A stretch of DNA of 64,000 nt from Lichenibacterium ramalinae (GTDB taxonomy: Bacteria; Pseudomonadota; Alphaproteobacteria; Rhizobiales; Beijerinckiaceae): assembly GCF_004137085.1 (NCBI RefSeq), contig NZ_QYBC01000001.1, positions 124,001-188,000 of the forward strand, written 5' to 3'. Below the pieces are notes generated by a model that was given only the letters and a program-made list of their open reading frames with translations, ran no database searches and was not told the DNA's origin. The position numbers were made by a program, and so were the translations under genes. This document shows, one piece after another, positions 50,150 to 59,250 of the stretch; position 1 is the first letter of the stretch, and each line of letters opens with the position of its first letter.

Positions 50150-51055
50150 ATGGCGGCGAAGACGAGGGTCGTCACGCGGGCTGGCCGGCGGCGAAGGGAG
50201 GCGATCGCGGGTCTTCTGTTCGTGGCGCCCGCCACGGTCGGGTTCCTGGCCTTCTACCTGCTGCCGACGGTGAGGGCGTTCCAGATCAGCCTCACCGACT
50301 GGAGCCTGCTCCGCGCCCCGAACGTCGTCGGCCTCGCCAACTACAGGCGCATGATCGGCGACCCGGCCTTCTGGCATTCGGCCTGGGTGACTCTGACCTA
50401 CGTCCTCTACAACATCCCGCTGCAGACGGCGCTCGGCCTGTTGCTGGCGGTCCTGTCCGACAGGCTCGCGCGGTCGGTCGCACTTCGGGCGGTGATCATC
50501 GCGCCCTACCTCATGTCCAACGTCGTAGCCGGGCTCGTCTGGATGCTGCTGCTCGACCCGATCCTGGGCCTGACCAATGCTTGGCTGGCTCATGTCGGCC
50601 TTCCGCGGCAAGGCTTCCTGTCCTCTCCCGACGAGGCGATGGCCTCCGTCGCGGCGATCTCGATCTGGCGCAACACCGGCTTGACCGCCCTGCTGTTCTA
50701 CGCCGGCCTGCAGGCGATCCCGAAGCATCTCTACGAGGCGGCGCGGCTCGAGGGCGCGGATGAATGGAGCATGTTCCGCCGCATCACCTTGCCGTTGCTT
50801 CGCCCGGTGCTGGCCTTCGTCCTCGTCACCAGCCTCGTCGGGTCCTTCCAAGTCTTCGACGTCATCGCGGTGACGACCGAAGGCGGCCCGGCCCAGTCCA
50901 CCCGGGCCATCCTTTGGTACATCTACGAGAATGCCTTCAAGTTCCACAAGATGGGCTACGCCTCGGCGATCTCCGTGACATTGTTCTCCGTCCTGATCCT
51001 GGTCACACTGCTGCAGATGCGCCTCTTGAGGGCGGATCACTCCGATCTCGACTGA
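50150..51055 (+). CDS. ABC sugar transporter permease (MalF/UgpA-like)
   Basis: 301 residues with six membrane spans. Inner-membrane permease of a CUT1-type carbohydrate importer; the EAA loop YEAARLEGADEWSMFRRITL fits the interaction with the ATPase. The start MAAKTRVVTRAGRRRREAIA at 50150 follows GGGGGGGAG; an in-frame ATG at 50099 lies between promoter and this site. First gene of the operon, followed after seven bases by the second permease. Confidence 0.93.
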   Translation: MAAKTRVVTRAGRRRREAIAGLLFVAPATVGFLAFYLLPTVRAFQISLTDWSLLRAPNVVGLANYRRMIGDPAFWHSAWVTLTYVLYNIPLQTALGLLLAVLSDRLARSVALRAVIIAPYLMSNVVAGLVWMLLLDPILGLTNAWLAHVGLPRQGFLSSPDEAMASVAAISIWRNTGLTALLFYAGLQAIPKHLYEAARLEGADEWSMFRRITLPLLRPVLAFVLVTSLVGSFQVFDVIAVTTEGGPAQSTRAILWYIYENAFKFHKMGYASAISVTLFSVLILVTLLQMRLLRADHSDLD

Positions 51056-51062
51056 GGCCGCC

Positions 51063-51935
51063 ATGACCAAGCTGTCTCCCCAGGCCTTTCTCGGCTACGC
51101 CATCCTGGCGTTGTTCGTGGTCCTGTCGCTGCTTCCGCTGTGGATGTCGCTGAAGATCGGCCTGTCCTACCCCACCGACGTCTTCGGCGATGCCGAGCGG
51201 CTGGGCATGACCTCGCTGACGTTCGGCAACGTCCTGCGCGTCATGGGCCTGCCGTCGGACATCCAACTGACGGCCTTCCGCGCCGCGCCGATCGACTTCA
51301 CCGTCGCGTTGCGCAACAGCCTGATCTACACCGTCCTGACGGTCACCGGGCAGATCTTCTTCTCGGCGCTGGCCGGCTATGCTTTCGCGCGGATGCGGTT
51401 TCCCGGCCGGGACCTGCTGTTCTTCGCCTTCCTGGCCGCCGCCATGATCCCCGGCATCGTGCTGTTCATTCCCAACTTCATCCTGGTGAAGGACCTCGGC
51501 CTGCTGAACACCTTCGCCGGCATGGTCGCGCCGACGATCCTGATGACGCCCTTCGCGGTCTTCTTCCTGCGGCAGTTCTTCATGACGGCGCCCAAGGAAC
51601 TGGACGAGGCGGCCCGCCTCGAAGGCGCCTCCGCCTTCCAGATCTTCTGGCGCGTCGCCCTGCCGATCCAGAAGGGACCGATCGCCACACTGGCCATCCT
51701 GTTGACGATCAACTCCTGGAACGACTTCTTCTGGCCGTTCCTGGTGGGACGCGATCCGGATGTCCGGGTCATGGCCGTGGCTCTGGCGGACTTCATCAGC
51801 CAGACCGGCCGCGGCACGCCCGATTGGACCGGGTTGATGGCTGCCGTGACGCTGTCGACCATCCCGGTCCTCGTCATGCTGGTCGTGTTCGGGCGGCAGA
51901 TCGTCGAATCGCTGCAGACCAGCGGGATGAAATGA
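51063..51935 (+). CDS. ABC sugar transporter permease (MalG/UgpE-like)
   Basis: 290 residues with six membrane spans and the EAA loop DEAARLEGASAFQIFWRVAL (about 180-200). It pairs with the preceding permease to form the channel. MTKLSPQAFLGYAILALFVV forms the first span. An AGGCCGCC stretch sits before the ATG at 51063, seven bases after the upstream stop, so the two permeases are translated together. The binding-protein gene follows 37 bases on. Confidence 0.93.
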   Translation: MTKLSPQAFLGYAILALFVVLSLLPLWMSLKIGLSYPTDVFGDAERLGMTSLTFGNVLRVMGLPSDIQLTAFRAAPIDFTVALRNSLIYTVLTVTGQIFFSALAGYAFARMRFPGRDLLFFAFLAAAMIPGIVLFIPNFILVKDLGLLNTFAGMVAPTILMTPFAVFFLRQFFMTAPKELDEAARLEGASAFQIFWRVALPIQKGPIATLAILLTINSWNDFFWPFLVGRDPDVRVMAVALADFISQTGRGTPDWTGLMAAVTLSTIPVLVMLVVFGRQIVESLQTSGMK

Positions 51936-51972
51936 TTCCGGACAATACCGGATCAAGAGGGGGAAACATCGC

Positions 51973-53289
51973 ATGAGGACTTTCAGGCGCGCAGCGCTCT
52001 TGGCCTGCACGGCCGTGACGATAATGGGCGCGGCGCCGGCCCGCGCTGCGGACGTCACCGTCGAGTACTGGATGTGGGACGGCAACCAGGCGCCGATCTA
52101 TCGACAATGCGCGGATCGGTTCGAAGCCGACAATCCCGGCATCAAGATCCACATCACCCAGGACAGCTGGGACAATTACTGGACGACGCTCAACACGGCC
52201 TTCGTCGCCGGCACCGCGCCCGACGTCTTCGTGAACCACATCACCCGCTTTCCTGAGTTTCTCGCCAACGACATCCTGGCCGACCTGACGCCCCGGATCG
52301 CGGCCGACACCTACGACATGGGGTCCTATCTCCCCGGCTTGGCCGAGAACTGGAACAAGGACGCTCACCAATGGGGCCTGCCCAAAAACTGGGACACGGT
52401 CGCCCTGGTCTACAACAAGGCGATGCTGGCCGATGCGGGCGTGACGGAAGACGAGATGCGCGATCTCGACTGGAACCCCGAGAACGGCGGCTCGTTCGGC
52501 AAGGTCGTCGCCCGCCTCACGGTGGACCGGAACGGCAAGCATGGCCTTGACCCCGGCTTCGACAAGTCCAAGGTCGCCGTCTACGGCTGGGCGACAGATC
52601 CGGTCGACGGCTACGGCCAGAACCAGTGGAGCTTCCTGGCGGCCTCCGCCGGCTTCAAATACATCTCCCAGCGTTGGGGCACGACCTACGAGTACGACAG
52701 CCCCGCGCTGGTCAAGACGCTGACGTGGCTGCACGACCTCGCCTCCAAGCAGGGCTATGCCATCGGCCAGGAGAACCTCGGCAACCTCAAGGCCGTCGCC
52801 CTGTTCTCGGCCGGCAAGGTGGCTCTCGTGCCCGATGGCTCGTGGATGATCGCCGCCTACCGGGACAATGCCAAGGCCGACTTCGGCTTCGCGCCGGTGC
52901 CGAAGGGACCTGACGGTCGCCGCTCCATGTTCAACGGCCTCGCCGACAGCATCTGGTCGGGCTCCAAGCACAAGGACGAAGCCTGGAAGTGGGTGAAGTA
53001 CCTGGGCGGCTCCGCGTGCCAGACGCTGGTCGGCGCCTCGGGCGTCGTGTTCCCGGCGCGCCCCGAGGCCGACAGGACGGCCGAGGCCGCCTATCGGGCC
53101 AAGGGGCTGAACGTTTCGGCCTTCACCATGGTGGCGACACCCGCCACGACCTTTCCGTTCCCGATCACGGATCACAGCTCCGAGATCTCGGCGATCCTGA
53201 AGACCGCCGTCGAGAACGTCATGCTGGGCCAGGGCAAGCCGGCGCAGATCCTCAAGAACGCCAACGACCAGGTCGACGGCATGTTCTGA
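51973..53289 (+). CDS. ABC sugar transporter periplasmic binding protein
   Basis: 438 residues. The signal peptide (RRAALLACTAVTIMGAAPARA-A) leads to a family 1 extracellular solute-binding protein: VTVEYWMWDGNQAPIYRQCA, LPKNWDTVALVYNKAMLADA, MFNGLADSIWSGSKHKDEAW and WVKYLGGSACQTLVGASGVV. It should capture an oligosaccharide or glycoside in the periplasm. The TadA-like order permease-permease-binding protein is unusual, as most CUT1 operons have the binding protein first. A GAGGGGG stretch precedes the ATG. The GH4 gene lies 99 bases downstream. Confidence 0.92.
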   Translation: MRTFRRAALLACTAVTIMGAAPARAADVTVEYWMWDGNQAPIYRQCADRFEADNPGIKIHITQDSWDNYWTTLNTAFVAGTAPDVFVNHITRFPEFLANDILADLTPRIAADTYDMGSYLPGLAENWNKDAHQWGLPKNWDTVALVYNKAMLADAGVTEDEMRDLDWNPENGGSFGKVVARLTVDRNGKHGLDPGFDKSKVAVYGWATDPVDGYGQNQWSFLAASAGFKYISQRWGTTYEYDSPALVKTLTWLHDLASKQGYAIGQENLGNLKAVALFSAGKVALVPDGSWMIAAYRDNAKADFGFAPVPKGPDGRRSMFNGLADSIWSGSKHKDEAWKWVKYLGGSACQTLVGASGVVFPARPEADRTAEAAYRAKGLNVSAFTMVATPATTFPFPITDHSSEISAILKTAVENVMLGQGKPAQILKNANDQVDGMF

Positions 53290-53388
53290 ACCCGCGGCGC
53301 CGCCCCGCCCACGGCCGGAGCGGACGGCAAGCCGCCGCCGCTTCGCCCCCCACCCCACCAGCAGACGATTGGCCCGGAGAGTTCAAAG

Positions 53389-54735
53389 ATGCGCCGCCTC
53401 AAAATCGCCTTCATCGGTGCAGGTTCCACGACGTTCATGAAGAACATCGTCGGCGACGTGCTCCACCGCCCGGCCCTGAAGGATGCCGTCATCGCCCTGA
53501 TGGACATCGATCCGGAACGGCTGGCCGAAAGCGAGGTCGTCGCCGGCAAGCTCGTGCGGGCACTCTCGACCGGCACCACGATCGAGACCTACACGGATCA
53601 GCGCAAGGCGCTCGACGCCGCCGATTTCGTCGTGGTCGCCTTCCAGATCGGCGGCTTCGAGCCCTGCACCGTCACCGACTTCGACATCCCCAAGCAGTTC
53701 GGCCTGCGCCAAACCATCGCCGATACGCTCGGCATCGGCGGCATCATGCGCGGCCTGCGGACCGTGCCCCACCTGTGGTCCATCTGCGCCGACATGATGC
53801 AGGTCTGCCCGAACGCCGTGCTTCTGCAATACGTGAACCCCATGGCGATCAACACCTGGGCGATCGCCGAGAGATTCCCCTCCATCCGCCAGGTCGGCCT
53901 GTGCCATTCCGTCCAGCACACCGCAGCCGAGCTTGCCCGCGACCTGGAGATCCCGGTCGCGGAACTGCGCTACCGCACGGCCGGCATCAATCACATGGCG
54001 TTCTACCTGAACTTCGAGCGGCGCTTGCCGGACGGGTCCTATCGCGACCTTTATCCCGATCTTCTGGCCGGCTACCGCGACGGCCGCTACCCCAAGCCGT
54101 CGAGCTGGAATCCACGCTGCCCGAACAAGGTGCGCTACGAGATGATGACGCGGCTCGGTTATTTCGTCACCGAAAGCTCCGAGCATTTCGCCGAATACAC
54201 GCCCTGGTTCATCAAGCAGGGCCGCGAGGACCTGATCGAGAAGTTCGGCATCCCGCTGGATGAGTATCCCAAGCGATGCGTCGAGCAGATTGCCCGGTGG
54301 AAGGAGGAATCGCGAGCGCTCGGCAACCAGAGCCTCGATGTCGGGGAGAGCCACGAATATGCCTCGTCCATCATCAACTCGGTATGGACGGGCGAGCCCT
54401 CGGTCATCTACGGCAACGTGCGCAACAACGGCTGCATCAGCTCGTTGCCGCAGAATTGTGCGGTGGAGGTGCCGTGCCTCGTCGATGGGAACGGCATCCA
54501 GCCGACCTACATCGGCGAGCTGCCGACCCAGCTCACGGCCCTGATCCGCACCAACATCAACGTCCAGGAGCTGACCGTGAAGGCGCTCGTGACGGAAAAG
54601 CGCGAGCACATCTATCACGCCGCCATGATGGACCCCCATACCGCGGCCGAGCTGGATCTCGACCAGATCTGGAGCCTCGTCGACAAGCTGACCGCCGCCC
54701 ACGGCGACTGGCTGCCGCGATGGGCGCGCGCCTGA
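53389..54735 (+). CDS. GH4 family alpha-galactosidase (MelA-type)
   Basis: 448 residues, an NAD- and Mn-dependent glycoside hydrolase. The NAD loop KIAFIGAGSTTFMKNIVGDV, YVNPMAINTWAIAERFP, the active-site LCHSVQHTAAEL (with the cysteine and histidine that bind the metal) and AGINHMAFYLNFERRLP are all in place. The CHSV form of the motif goes with alpha-galactosidases and some alpha-glucosidases rather than phospho-glycosidases or glucuronidases. The protein is cytoplasmic, so the importer delivers intact alpha-galactosides such as melibiose or raffinose. The start follows a GGAGAGTTCAAAG stretch. Confidence 0.9.
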   Translation: MRRLKIAFIGAGSTTFMKNIVGDVLHRPALKDAVIALMDIDPERLAESEVVAGKLVRALSTGTTIETYTDQRKALDAADFVVVAFQIGGFEPCTVTDFDIPKQFGLRQTIADTLGIGGIMRGLRTVPHLWSICADMMQVCPNAVLLQYVNPMAINTWAIAERFPSIRQVGLCHSVQHTAAELARDLEIPVAELRYRTAGINHMAFYLNFERRLPDGSYRDLYPDLLAGYRDGRYPKPSSWNPRCPNKVRYEMMTRLGYFVTESSEHFAEYTPWFIKQGREDLIEKFGIPLDEYPKRCVEQIARWKEESRALGNQSLDVGESHEYASSIINSVWTGEPSVIYGNVRNNGCISSLPQNCAVEVPCLVDGNGIQPTYIGELPTQLTALIRTNINVQELTVKALVTEKREHIYHAAMMDPHTAAELDLDQIWSLVDKLTAAHGDWLPRWARA

Positions 54736-54824
54736 ACCGATCGAGCAGAGCCCGGGGGAGCGCCGCCAGGCCCGCTTCCTCGGACCGACCCCGGAAACGC
54801 GCGAGACCAGAGGGTCCAAGCCCC

Positions 54825-55913
54825 GTGTCATTCCTCAGCATCGACCGAGTCACCAAGCAGTTCGGCATCGTCCAAGTCATCAAGGGCGTGTCGATCGAAG
54901 CCCGAAAAGGCGAGTTCATCGTCTTCGTCGGCCCGTCCGGCTGCGGCAAATCCACGTTGCTCAGGATGATCGCGGGGCTGGAGGAGACCTCGGGCGGCAC
55001 GATCGCCATCGACGGCGAGGACGTGACCCACGCCGATCCGGCGCGACGCCACATCGCCATGGTGTTTCAATCCTACGCCCTGTTTCCGCATCTGAACGTG
55101 TTCGACAACATCGCCTTCGGCATGCAGATCAAGAAGGTCCCCAGGGCGGAGATCAGGAGCCGTGTCGAGGAGGCCGCCCGCATCCTGCGGATCGAGCCGT
55201 TGCTCGACCGCAAACCCAGGCAGCTTTCCGGTGGGCAGCGCCAACGGGCGGCGATCGGCCGGGCCATCGTGCGCAAACCCAAGATCTTCCTGTTCGACGA
55301 ACCGCTCTCGAACCTCGATGCCGAGCTCCGCACGCGGATGCGCGTGGAGATCGCCAGGCTGCACCAGGCGATCGGCGCGACCATGATCTACGTGACGCAC
55401 GACCAGGTCGAGGCCATGACCCTCGCGGACCGGATCGTCGTGCTGCGCAACGGCCTGGTCGAGCAGACCGGCTCGCCGTCCGAACTCTACGACCGGCCGC
55501 GCAACCTGTTCGTCGCGGGGTTCCTGGGGAGCCCCCGCATGGCGCTCCTGCCGGCCCGCGTGATCCGTGGCGGCCCCGACCAGCTGACCCTGTCCTGCCC
55601 GGCCTGCACGGGGCCCGAGATCGACGTGCCGGGTCCGTTTCGACGGGAGGTGCGATCGGGCGAGCCGGTCACGCTGGGGCTGCGTCCGGAAACGCTCCGC
55701 TGGGATGCCGCGGACCCGATGCTGACGGTCCGCGTGGAGATCACGGAGAACCTCGGCGGCTCGACCCTCGTGCACGCGACGACGTCGGATCACCAGGCCT
55801 TGATCATGACGGCGGCCGAGCGGCTCGCCGTCACCCCCGGCACCCTCATGCCCTTGTCGTTCGGCGGCCACCCCCACGTCTTCGACGGCGAGGGCGAGAC
55901 GCTGCGACCCTGA
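54825..55913 (+). CDS. ABC sugar importer ATPase (MalK/UgpC-like)
   Basis: 362 residues. The ATPase domain has Walker A GPSGCGKSTLLRMI (about 40-53), the Q-loop VFQSYALFPHLNV, signature LSGGQRQRAAIGRAI, Walker B KIFLFDEPLSNLD and the switch His in MIYVTHDQVEAM. The C-terminal TOBE domain (about 240-360) is that of CUT1 importers. The frame opens with GTG at 54825; the long in-frame extension before it is a shadow. It completes the importer, 89 bases after the GH4 gene. Confidence 0.95.
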   Translation: MSFLSIDRVTKQFGIVQVIKGVSIEARKGEFIVFVGPSGCGKSTLLRMIAGLEETSGGTIAIDGEDVTHADPARRHIAMVFQSYALFPHLNVFDNIAFGMQIKKVPRAEIRSRVEEAARILRIEPLLDRKPRQLSGGQRQRAAIGRAIVRKPKIFLFDEPLSNLDAELRTRMRVEIARLHQAIGATMIYVTHDQVEAMTLADRIVVLRNGLVEQTGSPSELYDRPRNLFVAGFLGSPRMALLPARVIRGGPDQLTLSCPACTGPEIDVPGPFRREVRSGEPVTLGLRPETLRWDAADPMLTVRVEITENLGGSTLVHATTSDHQALIMTAAERLAVTPGTLMPLSFGGHPHVFDGEGETLRP

Positions 55914-56079
55914 CCGTCGAAGCCCGGAGCCCGTGGAGCGGATCACGCGGCGAGCGCCGGTGCGTGTCGGCGAGGACAGGACACAGGTCGGGCCGCCTGG
56001 GCCTCGGGCGACACCGCCTCCGCTTCGACGCGAGAGCCGTGTCGCCGCTGCGGCGGGCGTGTTCGCTCGTCGGGACGCC

Positions 56080-56433
56080 TCAGCGCGGCGCTCGCTCCGG
56101 CCGGGCCAGCCGGTCGATCTTGGCCGCCATCACGAGGTCGTTGAGGTGCAGGCCGCCGATGGCGTGGGTGGTCAGCGACATCTCGGCGTAGCCCCAGCCG
56201 AAGGCGATGTCGGGATGGTGGTTCTCGGCCTCGGCGAGGGCGGAAACCCGGACCACGAGGTCCAGGGCCTCGGCGAAGGTCCCGAAGGTCAGGCGGCGGG
56301 ACAGGCGCGTGCCGTCCGGCGACACGGTCCAGGCCGGAACGCGGGCGGCCAGGCGCTCGGCCTCGTCCCGCGCCAGGGGCGGGGCGCCGCGCCGGCAGGG
56401 CACGCAGGCCCGGTCCGCCAGCCCGTCCGTCAC
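56080..56433 (-). CDS. phhB: Pterin-4a-carbinolamine dehydratase
   Basis: 117 residues. The signature WTVSPDGTRLSRRLTFGTFA and FGWGYAEMSLTTHAIGGLHL, with the catalytic histidines in ENHHPDIAFGWG (about 72) and HAIGGLHLND, belongs to pterin-4a-carbinolamine dehydratase (PhhB/DCoH). It regenerates tetrahydropterin for aromatic amino acid hydroxylases, though no phenylalanine hydroxylase gene is nearby. The GTG start at 56433 overlaps the stop of the peptidase gene (GTGA), indicating joint translation; the N-terminal 30 residues (RACVPCRRGAPPLARDEAER) match the family extension. Confidence 0.88.
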   Translation of the reverse strand: MTDGLADRACVPCRRGAPPLARDEAERLAARVPAWTVSPDGTRLSRRLTFGTFAEALDLVVRVSALAEAENHHPDIAFGWGYAEMSLTTHAIGGLHLNDLVMAAKIDRLARPERAPR

Positions 56434-57809
56434 GGCACGGCGCGTTCGGCCAGGAGGTCGAAGAGCAGGCGCGCCGTCTGCGCCTCGCCCCCGTCCGGGC
56501 GGCCCGGCTTGGCGGTGGGGTTCCAGCCGTAGAGGTCGAAGTGGAGGTGCGGCACCCCGGGCGCGACGAAGCGGTCGAGGAACAGGGCCGCCGTGATCGA
56601 CCCCGCGAAGGAGCCGCCCGGCGCGTTGTTGAGGTCGGACACGGTGCCGTCGAGCAGGGCATCGTAGGGGCGCCAGAGCGGCATGCGCCAGACGGGGTCG
56701 TGCGCCGCGGCCGCATGGCGCGTCACCGCCGCCGCCACCGCCTCGTCGTCCGTGTAGAAGGCCGGCAGGTCCGGGCCGAGCGCGACCCGTGCCGCGCCCG
56801 TCAGGGTGGCGAAGTCCACGAGGAGGCCGGGCTTGTCCTCGCAGGCCAGCGTCAAGGCGTCCGCCAGCACGAGCCGGCCCTCCGCGTCGGTGTTGCCGAT
56901 CTCGACCGTGAGCCCTTTGCGGCTGCGATAGACGTCGCCGGGGCGGAAGGCCGTGGCCGAGATGGCGTTCTCGACGATGGGCAGGAGCACGCGCAGCCGG
57001 ATCGCCAGGCCCGCATCCATCACCATGTCGGCGAGGCCCAGCGCCGTCGCGGCCCCCGCCATGTCCTTCTTCATCAGCGCCATGCCGGACGCCGGCTTGA
57101 TGTCGAGCCCGCCGGTATCGAAGGTGACGCCCTTGCCGACGAGCGTCACCGTGGGGGCATCGGCCGGCCCCCAGGCGAGGTCGACGAGCCGCGGCGGCTG
57201 GTGGGCGGCCTGGCCCACGGCATGGATCAGCGGGAAGTCGCGCTCCAGCACCTCGCCCCGCACCGTGCGGGCGCTGGCGCCGTGGCGGCGGGCGAGGTCG
57301 AGGGCGGCGGCTTCCAGCGCATCCGGCGCCATGTCGTTGGCTGGGGTGTTGACGAGGTTGCGGGCGAGCGTGATGCCGCGGGCGATCCGCTCCAGCCGCC
57401 CGGCATCGACCCCGGCGGGCGCGACGAGCCGCGGGCCTTCGGGCGGGGCGCTCCTGTAGCGCGAGAAGCGGTAGCCCGACAGCAGCCAGGACAGGGCGGC
57501 GAGGTCCGGCCGCGCGGGCCCGGGCTCGGCGAAGCGGTAGGTGCCGGGCGGCAGCAGCGTCGCCAGCTGGCCCGGCGCCAGCGGGTCGTGCAGGCGCGCG
57601 TCCGGCGGCTCGACCCCGTAGAGGACGGCGCCGAGCCGGCCGCCGGCACCCGGCAGCATGGCCCGCTGGCCGGGCTTGCCCTCGAAGCCGAGCGCGGCCG
57701 CGAAGGCCGCGGCCCCCGGCTCGAGGCGCTCCGCCGCCGCCGGCCACGCGTCCTTGGCGATGCAGTGGATCGGGGTCGAGGCGGCGTCGGGATCGGCGAA
57801 CAGCGACAT
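56430..57809 (-). CDS. M17 leucyl aminopeptidase family protein
   Basis: 459 residues. The catalytic half contains VTLVGKGVTFDTGGLDIKPA with metal-binding residues, the conserved MKKDMAGAATALGLA and the signature NTDAEGRLVLADAL, with the third metal-binding Asp (DFATLTGAARVALG) further on. It is cytoplasmic, bimetallic, and releases N-terminal residues from peptides. The N-terminal half (about 1-150) is less conserved, as usual for the short M17 members (around 450-460 residues). It is the first gene of a two-gene operon with phhB. It diverges from tadD, whose CtrA-like box lies in the shared region. Confidence 0.92.
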   Translation of the reverse strand: MSLFADPDAASTPIHCIAKDAWPAAAERLEPGAAAFAAALGFEGKPGQRAMLPGAGGRLGAVLYGVEPPDARLHDPLAPGQLATLLPPGTYRFAEPGPARPDLAALSWLLSGYRFSRYRSAPPEGPRLVAPAGVDAGRLERIARGITLARNLVNTPANDMAPDALEAAALDLARRHGASARTVRGEVLERDFPLIHAVGQAAHQPPRLVDLAWGPADAPTVTLVGKGVTFDTGGLDIKPASGMALMKKDMAGAATALGLADMVMDAGLAIRLRVLLPIVENAISATAFRPGDVYRSRKGLTVEIGNTDAEGRLVLADALTLACEDKPGLLVDFATLTGAARVALGPDLPAFYTDDEAVAAAVTRHAAAAHDPVWRMPLWRPYDALLDGTVSDLNNAPGGSFAGSITAALFLDRFVAPGVPHLHFDLYGWNPTAKPGRPDGGEAQTARLLFDLLAERAVP

Positions 57810-57841
57810 GCGGGGGAGCTCCAGCGACCGGCCAGGGCCGG

Positions 57842-57856
57842 TTAACGGTGCGTTAG
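57842..57856 (+). promoter_or_regulatory. CtrA-like box upstream of tadD
   Basis: TTAACGGTGCGTTAG: TTAA, seven bases, TTAG, close to the CtrA consensus TTAA-N7-TTAAC with one mismatch in the second half. It lies 68-82 bases upstream of the tadD ATG and 33-47 bases upstream of the peptidase start on the other strand. Confidence 0.4.
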
Positions 57857-57923
57857 GGTTGACGACCTATCACCGTCCCGATCGAGGATCGTCCCGATCC
57901 GGAGCAGGAAGGCCGCCGCAGCC

Positions 57924-58763
57924 ATGCCAAGCTATGCCGTGTTTCGGGGGGGAGCAAACCGCGGGCGCGGACTCCTGACGGCCCTGGCTCTGGCGGCCTC
58001 CCTGGCCGGCTGCACCACCGACCAGGACCAGACGGGCGCCATCGCCCTCACCGTCGCCCCCCTGCCCCAGGGCCAGGCCGCACTGCGCGACTACGCCGCC
58101 ACCTGGGGCCGCAAGCACGACGCCGACCCCGGCGACGTCCCGGCGGCCATCAACTATGCCCGGGGCCTGCGCGCCCTCACCCAATATGCCCAGGCGACGG
58201 CCGTGCTCGAGGCCGCCGTCGCCCGGCACCCGAGCGAGCTGTCGCTGCTGGCCGCCTACGGCAAGGCCCTGGCCGATGCCGGGCGCCCGCGCGAAGCCAT
58301 GGACGTGCTGGGCCGGGCCCACACGCCGGACAAGCCGGACTGGACGGTGCTGTCCGCCCAGGGCTCCGTGGCGGACCAACTCGGCGACCATCCGGGCGCC
58401 GTGAACTATTACGAGGCGGCGTTGAAGCTGCGGCCGGGCGAGCCCACGGTGCTGTCGAACCTCGGCCTGTCCTATGCGCTCGCCAAGGACCTCACCCGGG
58501 CGGAGGACATCCTGAAGCTCGCCGCCGCCGATCCCCGGGCCGACATGCGGGTGCGGCAGAACTTCGCCCTCGTCCTGTCGCTCGAGGGCAAGTTCAAGCA
58601 GGCCGAGGGCGTGGCCGCCACCGACCTGTCGCCGTCCGATGCGACGGCGAGCGTCGACGCCATCCGCCAGATGATCGCCAGCGACGCGCGCTGGCGCGGC
58701 GTCGGCCAGGGCGGGCCGTCCCGCGTGCCGGTGCGGCCGGCGCCGGGGCCGGCCGCCGGCTGA
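57924..58763 (+). CDS. tadD: TadD-like TPR lipoprotein of the Tad pilus system
   Basis: 279 residues. A lipoprotein signal (LTALALAASLAGCTT with lipobox LAGC) is followed by TPR repeats: YARGLRALTQYAQATAVLEA, GKALADAGRPREAMDVLGRA, GSVADQLGDHPGAVNYYEAA and LGLSYALAKDLTRAEDILKL. This is the layout of TadD, the pilotin-like lipoprotein that helps insert the CpaC secretin in the outer membrane. The start at 57924 fits the lipobox distance. It stands away from all other cpa/tad genes here, with a CtrA-like box upstream. Confidence 0.85.
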   Translation: MPSYAVFRGGANRGRGLLTALALAASLAGCTTDQDQTGAIALTVAPLPQGQAALRDYAATWGRKHDADPGDVPAAINYARGLRALTQYAQATAVLEAAVARHPSELSLLAAYGKALADAGRPREAMDVLGRAHTPDKPDWTVLSAQGSVADQLGDHPGAVNYYEAALKLRPGEPTVLSNLGLSYALAKDLTRAEDILKLAAADPRADMRVRQNFALVLSLEGKFKQAEGVAATDLSPSDATASVDAIRQMIASDARWRGVGQGGPSRVPVRPAPGPAAG

Positions 58764-58770
58764 GGGCGGA

Positions 58771-59250
58771 TCAGGCTTCGGCGCGCTGCAGGGCCGGCAT
58801 GGGCTCGGACGGCACGAAGCCGTCCTGGCCGGCGGGCCGGCGCAGGCGATCCCGCAGCCCGTGCGCGGCCCGCGACAGGAGCGCCAGCGGCTTGGGCAAC
58901 TGGCGCCGGAAGAAGGCGAGCTTGCGCACGTGGGTCTCCACCGTCCAGTGCACGACGGCACCGGCGGGGAAGAAGACGACGTCGCCCGGGCCGAGCCGCC
59001 GCGCCGGCGCCACGCCGTCGTCGAGCACGACCGAGCCTTCGAGGATGTGGATCGTCTCGTCGATGTCGTAGCGCCACTCGAACTGGCCCGGCGTGCAGTC
59101 CCAGATGAGCGTGCAGGCGGTGCGGTCGTCGCTGCGCGACAACTCGGCGTTGCGGGCGACGGGGTTGCCGCCGCGGATCCAGTCGGGCTGGATCGGCGCT
59201 GATTTCAACTCGACGGACGTTTGGCCGTGGACGATGGCGGTGGCCGGCAC
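58771..59250 (-). CDS. Cupin-domain protein
   Basis: 159 residues. A single cupin barrel: CTLIWDCTPGQFEWRYDIDE and TIHILEGSVVLDDGVAPARR, then PGDVVFFPAGAVVHWTVETH. The pattern resembles Cupin_3 proteins of the ureidoglycine-aminohydrolase and EutQ type, but the metal ligands are not fully those of enzymes, so it may bind a ligand. A C-terminal tail of about 50 residues (QLPKPLALLSRAAHGLRDRL) is basic. The ATG at 59250 follows an AGGAGCC stretch; the gene stands alone. Function unknown. Confidence 0.8.
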   Translation of the reverse strand: MPATAIVHGQTSVELKSAPIQPDWIRGGNPVARNAELSRSDDRTACTLIWDCTPGQFEWRYDIDETIHILEGSVVLDDGVAPARRLGPGDVVFFPAGAVVHWTVETHVRKLAFFRRQLPKPLALLSRAAHGLRDRLRRPAGQDGFVPSEPMPALQRAEA

